A stretch of 64,000 bases of DNA from Loripinus fragilis (GCA_964019695.1 OZ026515.1:72737644-72801643); one strand, 5' to 3'; shown: positions 11,205-22,680, counted from the first letter of the stretch. Made by a program: numbers and translations. Notes: generated by a model from the sequence alone, not told the origin.

Positions 11205-13315
11205 AATATCTTGAAATGTGCCTTTTCCTCCATTTCTTAGATTTTGAAAGTGGTTTAATACATATTCCTTAAATTTAATACAATTGCACACAAAATGCAT
11301 GCATGCTTTAAAAGGACCTCGGACAGTCTTAATGAAGGATAAATAAAAATTACTATAAAAAGTCCGGATAAAAGTTTCAAAGAAAATGATATTTTTTCCA
11401 TGAAAAAGATAGTAGGTTCAACTCTCAAATTTTCCACAAAAGTGTTTTTCTCATTGGACAAATAACAATTTAAAGATATGGGTAAAAACTCTGTTTTTGC
11501 TACACATATTCAACATATAGAAAATATCAAAAAAATTACTGAAGTGCTCCCCCGCCCCTCACCGTGGTCAAACTATTCATTTTGTTTACACTTGTACTTT
11601 AACATTTCACACATCATAGAAATTTATGTTAAAATGTGTCATTTTGCTGATTTCTTCGAATTTGAAAACGGTTGCTGTTACCTTAACACAATTGCACGCA
11701 AGAGAAGAAAAAAAACATGGGTTTCTTGCATTTTTGTTTAAGAACATACATTACTTTATTGGTTTTAAAACATCATTGTCTTACATTAGTATGGTCGTGG
11801 GAGAAAAATTATGTTAAAATGTGCCATTTTTTGACGATTTCTTAGATTTTGAAAACGGTTGCTGCTACCTTAACACAATTGCACGCGAGAGAAGAAAGAA
11901 CACATGGGTTTCTTGCATTTTTGCTTAAGATCGTACATTACTTTATTGGTTTAAATACATCATTGTTTTACATTAGGATGGTCATGGGAGAAAAATTATG
12001 TTAAAATGTGCCATTTTGGCAGATTTCTTAGATTTTGAAAACGGTTGCTGCTACCTTAACACAATTGCACGCAAGAGAGGAAAACACACACGGGTTTCTT
12101 GCATTTTTGCTTAAGAACAAACATTACTTTATTGGTTCTAAAACATCACTGTCTTACATGAGGGTGGTCATGGGAGAAAAATTATGTTCAAATGTGCCCA
12201 TTTTTGCAGATTTCTTAGATTTTGAAAATGGTTACTGCTACCTTAACACAATTGCACGCAAGAGAAGAAAAACACATGGGTTTCTTGCATTTTTACTTAA
12301 GAACAGACATTACTTTATTGGTTCTAAAACATCATCGACTTACATTAGGGTGGTCATGGGAGAAAAATTATGTTAAAATGTGCCCATTTTTGCCGATTTC
12401 TAAGATTTTGAAAACGTTTGCTGCTACCTTAACACAATTGCACGCAAGAGAGGAAAAACACATGGGTTTCTTGCATTTTTGCTTAAGGTTATACATTACT
12501 TTATTGGTTTAAATACATCATTGCCGTACATTAGGATGGTCATGGGAGAAAAATTATGTTAAAATGCGCCATTTTGGCTGATCTCTTAGATTTTGAAAAC
12601 GGTTGCTGCTACCTTAACACAATTGCACGCAAGAGAAGAAAAACACATGGGTTTCTTGCATTTTTGCTTAAGAACATACATTACTTTATTGGTTTAAATA
12701 CATCATTGTCTTACATTAGGATGGTCATGGGAGAAAAATTATGTTTAAATGTGCCTTTTTGGTCGATTTCTAAGATTTTGAAAAGGGTTGCTGCTACCTT
12801 AACCCAATTGCATGTTAGAGAAGAAAAAACACATGGGTTTCTTCCATTTTTGTTTGAGAACATATATCACTTTATTGATTTAAATACATCATTGTCTTAC
12901 ATTAGGATGGTCATGGGAGAAAAATTATGTTAAAATGTGCCATTTTGGCAGATTTCTTAGATTTTGAAAACGGTTGCTGCTACCTTAACACAATTGCACG
13001 CAAGAGAAGAAAAAACACATGGGTTTCTTGCATTTTTGCTTAAGAACATACATTACTTTATTGGTTTAAATACATCATTGTCTTACTTTAGGATGGTCAT
13101 GGGAGAAAAATTATGTTTAAATGTGCCTTTTTGGTCGATTTCTAAGATTTTGAAAAGGGTTGCTGCTACCTTAACACAATTGCATGTTAGAGAAGAAAAA
13201 ACACACGGGTTTCTTCCATTTTTGTTTGAGAACATATATCACTTTATTGATTTAATTACATCATTGTCTTACATTAGGATGGTCATGGGAGAAAAATTAT
13301 CTTGAAATTTGCTGA
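11205..13315. repeat. Satellite array, period about 186 bp, nine good copies plus a decayed edge copy
   Basis: Anchor TTTGAAAACGG-type starts at 11661, 11848, 12033, 12221, 12407, 12592, 12778, 12963 and 13148 give periods of 185-188. A decayed copy precedes them near 11210-11300. Shared blocks are TTAACACAATTGCACGC, CATGGGTTTCTTGCATTTTT and GGTCATGGGAGAAAAATTATG. Because 186 is divisible by three, frames of 60-125 codons cross unit borders, but each unit carries stops and there is no conserved product. The pairs starting 12592+12778 and 12963+13148 are near-identical, indicating a recent 371-bp dimer duplication. Confidence 0.95.
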
Positions 13316-13319
13316 TTTT

Positions 13320-14195
13320 TCATAATTTTGCTAAAATCCAGATTATAAATACCCCACCTCCCAATACTAGTTTGATTTTCGTGTACGAGTTATCATAATA
13401 CAATTGTTAGTATATCATTTATTAAAGCCAAGATCAATCTACAGAACTGATATACCAAATTAACTATTCTACTACCATGGCACAAACTCTTGGTAAACCA
13501 AAATAACCAAAAATCAGCTTTTTTGTAGCATTTACACTGGAAAATGAGGTAAAATTGAAAATTTTTGGTTGCCATGGCAACGAGCTTCCAATCAAAGAAA
13601 TATTGTACCAGTCTGTGTTTGGTGACAAGTACTACATGATAGGACACAAATTTACAATTTCTGTAACCATGGATGTATCGCCATTTGCATGGTGCTTAGC
13701 AAGAGCTGTACTTAACATGATTTCAATGCTACGCTGCGTCCACCATAAACTATGCATTAAAATAGGTTACTATATATATTTGATAATATCTGCATGAGAG
13801 TCCAGCGTCCTAAATCAGACACTGATGCTTAAGATATGCTAAAGTCATAACTTTGTTCAAACTCTTTAAAAATGTAATGGGTCGCTTGAATTTGGAGTTA
13901 TTTTGTTTTTAAATATGTACATACATTTACAAATGACATTTGCAGACATATTTAATAAACAAGTAAGTATGACTAGTACAGAACACAAACCAACCCATGG
14001 GGTCCAGAGGAAGATGCATTATAACACATAGAGATATGCTTAAAAGCGGGAACATCATTAAAGGCAAGCTGAAAATGCTCTCCACCTTGGCGATATCATT
14101 GCAAAAGTAGAAAGGACACAGAAAAGTATATAACAAAATCTTGACTATATACAGCACCCTCAAACACAATGAGAGCAACAACAAATATTTACAAA
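13320..14195. other. No gene recognised
   Basis: AT-rich sequence without supported coding capacity or notable repeats. Confidence 0.45.
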
Positions 14196-14199
14196 CGAT

Positions 14200-14550
14200 A
14201 ACAGAATCATCGATTTAGAACGAGCCACACACACTGGCAAAATCATCCACCTAGATTCTTCTGTTTTCAAAAAACATAAATTGTTTACTTTGCATGGACA
14301 TCTACCAAATTATTCACAGCATCATCACAGAGAAGACATAGGAATCAAATTAACTGAACTGAGTGCGGTGAAAACGAAGCAAAGGGCATATAATCCACAG
14401 ACACTCAGAGCTAGAAGAAATCATTAGTTTAGCCAAAGACAAGTATCAGACACAAACCTAGGGATGAAAATGTTTAGGTCAGGGTCATCCTAAGTCAGAG
14501 GCCCTTCCTATCATGAAGCAATTAAGAAAAGGGCAACATAGGTATAATCC
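14200..14550 (-). mobile_element. Retroelement-derived fragment shared with 35930-36220
   Basis: Blocks shared in order with 35930-36220 include CTTTGCATGGACATC / CTTGCATGGAGACATC, GAGCTA(A/G)A and GCCAAAGACAA with a following CATC or TATC. It probably belongs to the same retroelement system as the RT next to it, but the two run in unknown relative orientation. Confidence 0.4.
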
Positions 14551-14574
14551 ACATGATTTTTTTTTTAATTCGTA

Positions 14575-15614
14575 GGTTTAAACTTATTGATCTTATTGAA
14601 AATACCTTCCATAGAGAAGGCTCTCCTTACCTTGCATGTTATGACAGAAATGCATTCTTTACTTCAGAAAAACCTAAAAAATATCATGCATGGTCGTGTC
14701 AAAATGTATGTGATGCGCTGACCTTTTTGTTGGACAACATTTTTATTCGATTTGGCACCAAGCTCTATAGACAAGTTGTTGGGATTCCTATGGGCACTAA
14801 TTGTGCTCCCCTGGTTGCAGATTTATTCCTGTTTTGTTATGAAAGGGACTTTATGATGTCTCTTTCTGATGATAAGCAGGCTGATGTTATTGATGCGTTT
14901 AACACTACTTCCAGATATTTGGACGATATTTTAAATATTAATAATGTTTATTTTGACAATATGGTTAGTCAAATATACACTTCAGAGCTCCAACTTAATA
15001 AAGCCAATGCCTCTGATACCGAAGCCGCATTTTTAGACTTGCATTTGTCAATTTCTAATGATATTGTTTCTACCAAAATTTATGATAAACGTGACGACTT
15101 TGATTTTGAAATTGTCAATTTCCCGTTTTTAGATGGTGATGTTCCTCTTTCTACATCCTATGGAGTCTATATCTCTCAACTCATTCGCTTTGCTAGAGCA
15201 TCTAGCTATGTTGCTGACTTCAACACTCGCAATAAATTGTTAACTCAGAAACTTCTTAAACAAGGCTATCGGTATCATAAACTTCGCAAAACATTTTCAA
15301 AATTTTATAGACGTTACTATGATTTGATTTCTAAATTCCAAGTTGGACTTAAATCTCTCTTGCGCCAAGGACTTTCGGAACCTGATTTCTATGGTGACTT
15401 GGTGTATAAGTTGAAGAAGATTGTTGGCTCTAATAATTTTTCAGCGCAGTTCATTAAAATAATTTCCCATTATAAAAAGATTGGTTATAACATTAATGTA
15501 TTGCAACAGACTGCATGCTTGGTAGTCAACCCAATCACGGTTGGCAACTTTGCTTTCCTCTTTAATTGCACGCCGGTGGGTCGGACTTCAGACTCTATGA
15601 TGGTTCCGACTTAA
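14575..15614 (+). CDS. Retroelement reverse transcriptase, 5'-truncated but otherwise open (copy B)
   Basis: The longest RT frame in the window, open to a TAA at 15612-15614. Recognisable RT sequence starts at FKLIDLIENTF near 14577; the ATG at 14553 sits in non-homologous T-rich sequence and is fortuitous. Motifs in order: RNAFFTSEKPKKYHAWSC, the motif-B-like GIPMGTNCAPLVADLFLF, the catalytic box SRYLDDILNI (two of the three catalytic acids), AFLDLHLSI, KIYDKRDDFDFEIVNFPF and a basic C-terminal region (LKQGYRYHKLRKTFSKFYRR). Motif A, with the first catalytic Asp, is missing because of the 5' truncation; copy D at 62.5 kb retains that part (SKYDLSAIY). The FLDL box after YLDD suggests a Penelope-like relationship, but no GIY-YIG domain is seen. 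It cannot be an active polymerase as it stands. The insertion is antisense to EMX. Confidence 0.85.
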
Positions 15615-16150
15615 AGACTTATCTATTGATGAGATGGTAGGGGCCTGATGCTTTGGCTGTTTGTCGGGCCCACCGGGGTTTACCTGTTGGATTTCTTTTG
15701 CTCCGGTATTCAGTTTAATTTACTGTTGAGTCCTTATCCTTGCTTTATCTCCTTGTTATATCTTGATTTATATGTTTTAGGATATGATGTATTGATAAGT
15801 TAGGGGTCTTTCATGCAAACCAAATATCTATGTGTCTTGATCCACATCTGAATTAAGGGTGAGGTTGGCGCCGTTAAACCGGTTTAAGCCCTCCAGTAAA
15901 ATATTTTACTGACCGTTCCAAGGCGGTACTTCTTTTGTGGATCTTTTATGTTTTTGTTCTGTCTTGTGTTTGCTATGTTTTGTGCACGTCTGTTTATATG
16001 TGCTTTGTGGTCACCTGCTGGGAAAGGGCTGACCTCTTGGCTCTCGTTTGTGGTGTCTTCTGTGAGTTTGTCACTTTCCCATTGGTATCCTGGGTCAGGT
16101 GTGGTACTTGATTGTATCGATTCCTGATCTTTGCACCATTACTTACTTTT
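15615..16150 (+). mobile_element. 3' tail of retroelement copy B
   Basis: Non-coding tail. Landmark blocks in order are GGGCCTGATGC, GGGCCCACCGG, GGTTTACCTGTTGG, CCGGTTTAAGCCCTCCAGTA, TTTACTGACCGTTCCAAGGC, GGTCACCTGCTGGGAAAGGG, TTGTCACTTTCCCATTGG and GTATCGATTCCTGATCTTTG. These landmarks define the tail copies listed elsewhere (16557, 29730, 32376, 35600, 51835, 63055). Confidence 0.85.
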
Positions 16151-16556
16151 ACTCTACATTGTATATCTGAAGGGTCCGTTTTCCAGACTATTTAGAGGTC
16201 AGAACAGATGTCGTTGTATCACGAGGTTAACACAATTTCTCCATGCACATCAATATAGTTTTGATATTTTTCATATTCCATTTTTCAGAATATTTGGTTC
16301 TAGCAGAAAATAGAATAGCGCTTCAACCATTGCCGGGGGTCGAAAGATTCATATTTCAAATGTTGTAGTTTCTCTCCTTTTTCTGCAGAATCAGTTTTCC
16401 TGATTATCTATAACCTTGTATTCATACTGTTGCATAGTATCCATATTATAGCTCACGTTTTAAAACATTTCATTATCATTTTAAATTGATCATATAAAGA
16501 AGGCTTTCCAATGATTATTACGGATGTATCATAAAATACTGGCTCTGATATGACCT
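16150..16556. other. Spacer between two direct tail copies
   Basis: About 400 bp that is neither tail nor RT by eye. It separates two direct copies of the retroelement tail (15676-16150 and 16557-17035). Confidence 0.5.
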
Positions 16557-17035
16557 GGGTTTACCTGTTGGATTTCTTTTACTCCGGTTTGCAGTTTTAT
16601 TTACTGTTGAGTCTTTATCTTTGCTTTATCTCCTTGTTATATCTTGCTTTATATGTTTTAGAAGATGATGCATTGATAAGTTAGGGGGTTTTCATGCAAA
16701 CCGAATATCTATGTGTCTTGATCCACATCTGAATTAAGGATGAGGTTGTTGCTGTGAAACTGGATTAAGCACTCCAGTAAAATATTTTACTGACCGTTCC
16801 AAGGCAGTACTTCTTTTGTGGATCTTTTATGGGTTTTTTCTGTCTTGTGTTTGCTATGCCTTTGTGATCTTCTGTTTGTATGTGCATTGTGGCCACCTGC
16901 TGGGAAAGGGCTGATCTCTTGGCTCTCGTTTATGGTGTCTAACTGTGAGTTTGTCACTTTCCGATTGGTATCCTGGGTCATGTGTGGTTCTTGATTGTAT
17001 CGATTCCTGGTCTTTGAACACTTATTTACTCTTTT
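16557..17035 (+). mobile_element. Second, direct copy of the retroelement tail
   Basis: It begins at GGTTTACCTGTTGG, the same block found at 15676, and runs through GCACTCCAGTAAAATATTTT and CTGCTGGGAAAGGGCTGA to a GATTCCTGGTCTTTG end. It lies 881 bp downstream of the matching point in the first copy, in the same orientation, and looks highly similar. Confidence 0.85.
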
Positions 17036-17039
17036 AAAG

Positions 17040-17340
17040 AAGAGTTTTCAGACGAACAATATAGTTCACAATTACCCTGTGACAAAATTTAGAAAATGTT
17101 TACAAAGTTTTGATACCCATGATATTATAGCCTTATAGCCTTAGCAGTCAAACATTTACTTCTATTGTTGAAGTCACTAGTATTAGAAGATATTCTCGCA
17201 TTAGGAATAAGTTGTGAAATATATATATACAATAAAATACGGAGCAGGGAACATTTCCATCCAGAATAAGAAGAATAAACAATATTAAAATAAAAGGGAT
17301 ATCGTTTAGCATAAAAAGAACAATTGAAGCTTTGCCATTT
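17040..17340. other. No feature recognised
   Basis: AT-rich sequence between two retroelement remnants. Confidence 0.4.
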
Positions 17341-17344
17341 GTTA

Positions 17345-17528
17345 TGTTTGCCTAGCCGAAATTAAACAGGGGGCTTCCATTTGATATCAAAAGAATTTAT
17401 CTGAAGTTCAGCAAGGTATAACTGACTTAACATTTGATAACAACAACAATTTTGTCAATATTGAGTAAGTCAACTAGATAGCAGGAAGTAGAATTAAATG
17501 CTTCGATAATATTAGCTTGATTGTTGAA
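17345..17528 (-). pseudogene. Retroelement RT fragment (copy C), active-site region
   Basis: The minus strand reads NQANIIEAFNSTSCYLVDLL, aligning with the KQADVIDAFNTTSRYLDDIL region of copy B. The catalytic box is damaged (YLVD instead of YLDD). Decayed sequence after it (LLNFR..., a trace of the ELQLN block) continues to about 17345. It abuts the plus-strand LINE at 17528, so one element has truncated or interrupted the other. Confidence 0.7.
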
Positions 17529-18293
17529 TATGTTATCGAATGGTTTGGTACAAACCAGATGCAGGCCAATCCTGGAAAGTTCCAGGCAATTGTCTTGGGT
17601 AAGAGAGGGCACGGTGACTGTGAGAGCTTCACAATACATGATAATACTGTTAATTGTGAAGACTCAGTCAAGCTATTAGGGGTTACCATTGATTACATGT
17701 TAAATTTTGACTTGCATATTTCTGATATCTGTAAAAAAGCAGCAAGGCAGATAAATGTCTTGTGCAGGCTCAGTCGCTACTTAAGCACTGAAACCAAACT
17801 ACTTATTTACAAGTCCTTCGTAAGATCTAACTTTAGTTATTGTCCAGTAGTCTGGCACTTTTGCTCTAAATCAAGTACTGACAAAATGGAAAAACTTCAG
17901 TATAGAGCCCTGCGACTGGTATACAATGACTTTATTAGCTCTTACGAAGATCTTCTAAAAAAGGCAAATATGAATACCCTTCAAATAACCAGAATCCGTA
18001 AAATTGCCATTGAAACATTCAAAATCCTTAATAATCTGTCACCAAGTTATATTCTTGACTTAGTAAAATTTAAAAACACAAATTACTCTTTCAGATACCA
18101 AAATCTTGCTGAGCTTCCTAGAGTAAACACAGAGTCTTACGGTAGGAAATCGTTTAGATATGAGGCCGCCCACATCTGGAACAGTCTCCCAAATGAACTG
18201 AGGACAACTACTGACTTCAAGGAGTTTGGAAGACTGATCCGGGCCTGGGAGGGTTTCTCATGTAAATGTTCTATGTGTAAGTTTAATTTGTAG
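17529..18293 (+). CDS. Non-LTR retrotransposon ORF2, C-terminal part (CR1/Jockey-type)
   Basis: About 255 codons are open to TAG at 18291-18293. The frame has no ATG at its 5' edge (it opens TTG) because the element is 5' truncated. Motifs are those of the RT thumb and C-terminal region in the CR1/Jockey/Daphne group: WFGTNQMQANPGKFQAIVLG, VKLLGVTIDYMLNFDLHI, KLLIYKSFVRSNFSYCPVVW, KMEKLQYRALRLVYNDF and the end block RKSFRYEAAHIWNSLPNELR. The palm domain with the catalytic Asp residues is missing. The reading frame is otherwise undamaged, suggesting a fairly recent insertion. Its 3' UTR and terminal repeats follow. Confidence 0.88.
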   Translation, partial: YVIEWFGTNQMQANPGKFQAIVLGKRGHGDCESFTIHDNTVNCEDSVKLLGVTIDYMLNFDLHISDICKKAARQINVLCRLSRYLSTETKLLIYKSFVRSNFSYCPVVWHFCSKSSTDKMEKLQYRALRLVYNDFISSYEDLLKKANMNTLQITRIRKIAIETFKILNNLSPSYILDLVKFKNTNYSFRYQNLAELPRVNTESYGRKSFRYEAAHIWNSLPNELRTTTDFKEFGRLIRAWEGFSCKCSMCKFNL

Positions 18294-19230
18294 TTTTTGT
18301 TTTTACCAGTCTAGTTCAGTTCCTCAGTTTAGCTGTTACTTTTACTGTTCTGTTTACCTTTTCTTTTGTTTAGTTACTTTATTTTAATTAATTTAATTAA
18401 CCTTTTGCTAAACTTCCAAAGTGCCATTATAATCTATAGTTCTTATAATATTATAAGTGTAAAATTGGTATGATTTTCTCACCAACATTAAGCATGTGTT
18501 TTGGGTGCTCGGGGGAACCGTCTCAATGAGACGGTTCTTTTGAGTACCCACAACAAATGTTTTTTTCTCACCTATATTAAGCATGTGTTTTGGGTGCTCA
18601 AAAGGACCGTCTCATCGAGACTGTTCTTTTGAGTACCCACAACATATGTTTTGGATGAGAATTAAATGAAGAAAATTGTTTTCAAATGTGCGCTCTTATC
18701 TGGAGACCTGGCTATAACTATAGCTGTATTAATATGCATCTGATAAGTCTGCTCTCCGCTGAGCTCATCTTGTGGCCTATCTGCGCCCTATCTAGGTTTC
18801 GTCTTTCGCCTAAGAGCCTTGAAACCAGCCAACATGGCGGTCAGGGTCTCTTGAGCCCCTTTTATTCCCACCTTTTCGAGTTTCGTAAATTCCTTCCCCT
18901 AGATAGATCGCAAAGAAGGGTCATTTTATTTATTTATATGCTCATAATATATAACTTTAACAATAGGAAAAAAAATATTGGTTTTATAAAATTTTATCTT
19001 TATAATATTTTAACTTACATATGATCTTAACTTAGAAATATCTGTGCTATATGAATGTAAATTTCTGTGATACTAACCCAAATTTCCTGTGATTTGTTAT
19101 ATGTTTATACTTGTACAGTCTTTCTCTTTGTTTGTCGGTAAAATAGCCTTAATGGCTAATGTTTGATATGTTAAAATTGAATGCCGACTTTAAATAAAGT
19201 TTCTTGTATCTTGTATCTTGTATCTTGTCA
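18294..19230 (+). mobile_element. 3' UTR and (TTGTATC)n tail of the CR1/Jockey-type LINE
   Basis: It contains an 89-bp tandem duplication (18477-18650), each copy with a 47-nt hairpin. It ends in tandem CTTGTAT units at 19203-19228, preceded by an AATAAAG. Short terminal repeats of this kind are typical of CR1-group and related LINE 3' ends. Confidence 0.75.
18503..18638 (+). repeat. Two tandem 47-nt hairpins in the LINE 3' UTR
   Basis: Hairpin 1 (18503-18549) and hairpin 2 (18592-18638) both begin GGGTGCTC and end GAGTACCC. Their centres are ACCGTCTCAATGAGACGGT and CCGTCTCATCGAGACTG. Where the loop-proximal strands differ (GGGGG versus AAAAG opposite CTTTT) pairing is kept, by G:U in RNA or by A:U. 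Confidence 0.8.
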
Positions 19231-20370
19231 GATAGAGACTACATGAAGTCTCTCTCATAACAAAACAAAACAAATCTGCAGCAAGAGAAGCACAACATTG
19301 GACATTTAGTATATGTCCATACTCACTTGCTTTTAGAGCCAAATATAAAGCATATATATATTGCCCTTAGGATAATAGTGGCATGACAAAAAATTATATG
19401 TTGCTCTCATTCAGAAGTGAAAAGGATGCATTTCTCATTGAAAGCCAAATAAAGCAAACTCTCTCTATTAAAAGTTTGTGAATGTCATTCTTTGATTCGA
19501 AGTATGGCAGTACAGAGAGTAGAGATATCCTACATGTATGTAGACAAACATTTAGATTTTAATTTATTAAGAATATCATCTGATTTGTGGACGATCAAAA
19601 TAGATTTTTACAATTTCTCTCATAATTTTTTTCACAATATTTGTTGACATGATTTTAACCTCAATGAGGCAAGAAAATAAATATTGGGATAGCTTAGTTA
19701 AAATCTGATGCATTTTCAAAAATACTTGAAGCAGGTTTTGTATATTTTGTGTTCAAGATCCATCCACATTTATATTCAATCTCAATGTTAAATGATATAA
19801 TATCATTCCATCTGCCTATTGCACAAGGCGAATTGAATCTGGATATAATTTGTGCCATATTAATTGCAAAGACGTGAACTTTTGTTTATAGATATTTTTA
19901 TAGTTTTCAAAAGCATTTCGCGCTTGATTTTGCCATTGATGAAGACAATTAGGGTAAAATTGGGTAACTTCGGACACCAGGTAAATTCGGACACACATTT
20001 GCAAACAGTGGAAATCCAGATGAGACGGCATCAGGGTTGTCACTGTTTGCTTAGTTAATATATTTTCATTCCAATAATTAAAATATGAAACAAACAAAAT
20101 CACTGTCCGAATTCACCTGATCTCCGAAGTTACCTGACTTGACCCTAGTCAGGGGACAGTATGTCGAACTGGTTTTGATATTAAGATCTATTTAGCCTTC
20201 GATTAGATAGACATAGCCTATCCAACAGGCACACAGCTTTAAAACAACCTTGTATAATCGTTGATACGACGTTCTTTTGACGTCATTTGCCTGGGCATAT
20301 TTTAGCTTACCAAGGATATCAAGAGATATCTTCTCCAGCGTAAAGAAATTACCCACCCCGATCAGTTGGC
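19231..20370. other. No gene recognised
   Basis: AT-rich sequence with short frames only. Nothing supported. Confidence 0.45.
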
Positions 20371-20374
20371 TGTA

Positions 20375-20590
20375 TAATGAAGCTGTCTTTTGGGGAAATA
20401 TATTTGCAAAAACAAGAAATACGAGCTAAAAACCACAATCAGATCACAGCCAACCCAGTGCACTATGGTGAAGATATACAATAAGGCTACCAAACCAACA
20501 AGATACACACACACGAATGTCAAATAAAGAAGACAGTCAGCTATCTCCTCCTCAATGTGATGATTTCTCAACTAGAAAGTGTACAAAGCA
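20375..20590 (-). mobile_element. Retroelement tail fragment, minus strand (first half)
   Basis: A TATCTCCTCCTCAATGTGATGAT..CAACTAGAAA block with ACACAAAG/TACAAAG matches 35165-35235 in the same orientation. Sequence resembling the continuation (AAAACCAGGACCTAACAC) appears only at 20985, so the 20590-20985 segment looks inserted. Confidence 0.45.
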
Positions 20591-20825
20591 AAATATTACA
20601 ACTCAAACTCAAAACAACTTTATTCAACTCAGGTTACGTAGTATGTAACAACATGAGGTAAACATGTAATACAATAATATCCAAATTTGTATGACGTAGC
20701 GTTCTTATAACTAAAGGAGGATATCAAAAGTGGGAGAAGCGGGGGAAGCATAAGTATAGGGCTGTGATTAGTATAGTAATTTAATTAGATGCAGTGAACT
20801 GGTGATAACAATGTTGGTGCTATCA

Positions 20826-20935
20826 CCATCACCATCGTCACCCTGTGGCATGTGCCCTAGAACCCACTGGGACCGAACCCAGGGCAGGTGCAAAGCAAAT
20901 GCCCTGGGCTGCGTTACCATTAGGCACTAATTGGT
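20826..20935 (-). repeat. tRNA-derived SINE-like segment
   Basis: On the minus strand GCCTAATGGTAACGCAG resembles an A box and GGGTTCGGTCCC a B box of an RNA polymerase III promoter. The spacing is tRNA-like, but the acceptor stem does not pair, so it is a SINE head or tRNA relic, not a tRNA gene. Confidence 0.5.
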
Positions 20936-21079
20936 ATTAGTGGTTACACCATTCTAATTATAGTGTTAGTATATAGTATACAAAACCAGGACCTAACACT
21001 GAAGCCAACACAAAACGCAAAAAAGGAAGACTAGCATCAACAGAACCACCGAGTTATTATACGACAGGAGAAATCACAG

Positions 21080-22040
21080 CAATTGAGGACTAACATGGGT
21101 GAAAGTTTCCTTGATTATTTCTGAATTCATGATTTTTAGGCTGGGGAAATCAGCGTCAAAATACTAAACTAGGCAGATTAAGATAGCTTATCTGATTTAG
21201 TATCAATCTATCTATAGACAATCGGAGGCCATTTAAATTTGCAAATTGATAAAATATTTTTGGGGGGTGTGGGGGGGGGGGGGGAGTTACTGCAAAGGGC
21301 ACGTGCATTAAGAGGCTATTTGGCCCACCCTATGAGGCCAAAAAATAAATATTGCTTTTCACAAGTTTCTTCTTATTAGTTTATTAGAACAATAGCCCAA
21401 GTGTAAAAGTCTGGGATTGATTCTATTTTTACCGTTGCTATGGTAACAAAAATGGCTGCCAAAATAGGCTGAAAATAGGAAAGTGACCAGTTTGGAGCAA
21501 AATTATGACATTTGACAGAGAAATTAACATAGAGCACAAGCAAATACCAAAAATATATTTTAACAGATCACGGCACACAATATATTAAAAGGGTTTTTTG
21601 ATATCTAATTCTTGAAAAAATGGTCTAAAAAGCCTTAAATTTGGCCCAAAATGACAATTCTTCTATTTCAAGCACATTTTGTCGGTCATTTTTGTTACGA
21701 TAGCAACGGAAAAAGTAAAATAAATTCCAGAATTTTACACTTGGATCACTCTTCGTATAAACCAATTGGGTGAAATTGGTGAAAAGCAACTTTTAGTTTT
21801 TGACTCCAGAGGGGTCCAAATTTGCCCCTTAATGCACGTACCCTTTTTCATATTTTCATTCCTAAAGCTTAGGATTCGGAAAATTTAGAATGTTCGTTTA
21901 TTGGCTAAAGATAAACATTACTTGGCCAAATATTGACTATATAGTAATTTGTTAACGCAAATAGATTGCTTAGCAAGCGCAGATGTTTTCTAACTTATTC
22001 TATGTACAGACTAAAATCAAAATAATCTAGAGCAGCAGTC
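21080..22040. other. No gene; G-rich run and diverged inverted repeat
   Basis: A run of twelve or more G is at about 21265-21285. Flanks 21340-21480 and 21640-21800 contain matching inverted blocks: CACAAGTTTC..GTTTATTAGAACAATAGCCCAAGTGTAAAA versus a TTTTACACTTGGATCACTC block, with GTTGCTATGGTAAC versus GTTACGATAGCAAC. This suggests an old fold-back element of about 500 bp. Confidence 0.45.
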
Positions 22041-22044
22041 GATG

Positions 22045-22680
22045 ACACACCATCGCAAATACTCGCTTTTTACCTATAACCTTTACCTTGGGGTCAAGGT
22101 CACACAAAATGTAGCTCAGTACCTTCTACCAAATGTGATCTATGCACCTGTGAAGTTTGAAGTTGCTATTTCTAATGGTTAAGGAGGATATGCATTTACA
22201 AGAAAATTTATCATATGATATTATGATGGCTCGGACCCAGTATTTTGGGTCCGAGATGATGGATAGTTTCCATGGATCATAGTGAAATAATATAGCAACA
22301 GACATGTGTTAGAAAAAACAGTAACGCTTTCAATGGGAATCAGAGGTTGGTATTTCAAAATCCTGCATTCATGTATGTGCATCAAACTCACACGTAGCAA
22401 GTAAGTATCTTACATTATCCCACTCAATTATCTCTTGCAAAATGTTGTCCAGTACCCTCCAAAACATATGACCGATGCACCTGCAAAATTTGAAGTTGCT
22501 ATGTCCAATGGTTTTGGAGAAGATGCATTTACAAGTAAATACATTATTTGACCTTGGCCCCAAGGTCAAGGTCACATAAAGTGTTGCCTAGTACCCTCAA
22601 CATCATGTGACCTATGCATAGACGACGGACCGACTTTGGTACGTAATCAATATACCCTACTTGTCTAACGAAAAAGCGGG
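22045..22680 (-). repeat. Dispersed repeat with GACCTTGG...GGTCAAGGTCA units
   Basis: Diverged units of about 120 bp with GACCTTGGSSYCAAGGTCA, GAAGTTGCTAT and TGCATTTACAAG blocks occur at 22085-22205 and 22440-22620. The family recurs inverted at 44250-44665 and shares the border GCGAGTATTTGCGATGGTGT (44647) with its complement at 22050. A younger inverted-repeat element (22224-22826) overlaps it. Confidence 0.65.

Noticed and set aside
11626..13305. A protein with internal 62-residue repeats (frames of 60-125 codons)
   Set aside because: The frames stay open only because the satellite period is near 186 bp. Each unit contains stops, and two different frames are equally open.
13927..14184. 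An 85-codon minus-strand gene
   Set aside because: No motif, no supporting splice signals, and it lies in repeat-rich intronic DNA.
17517..18293. A host gene of 258 residues
   Set aside because: The motifs are the C-terminal part of a non-LTR retrotransposon ORF2, and the 3' UTR ends in LINE-type terminal repeats.
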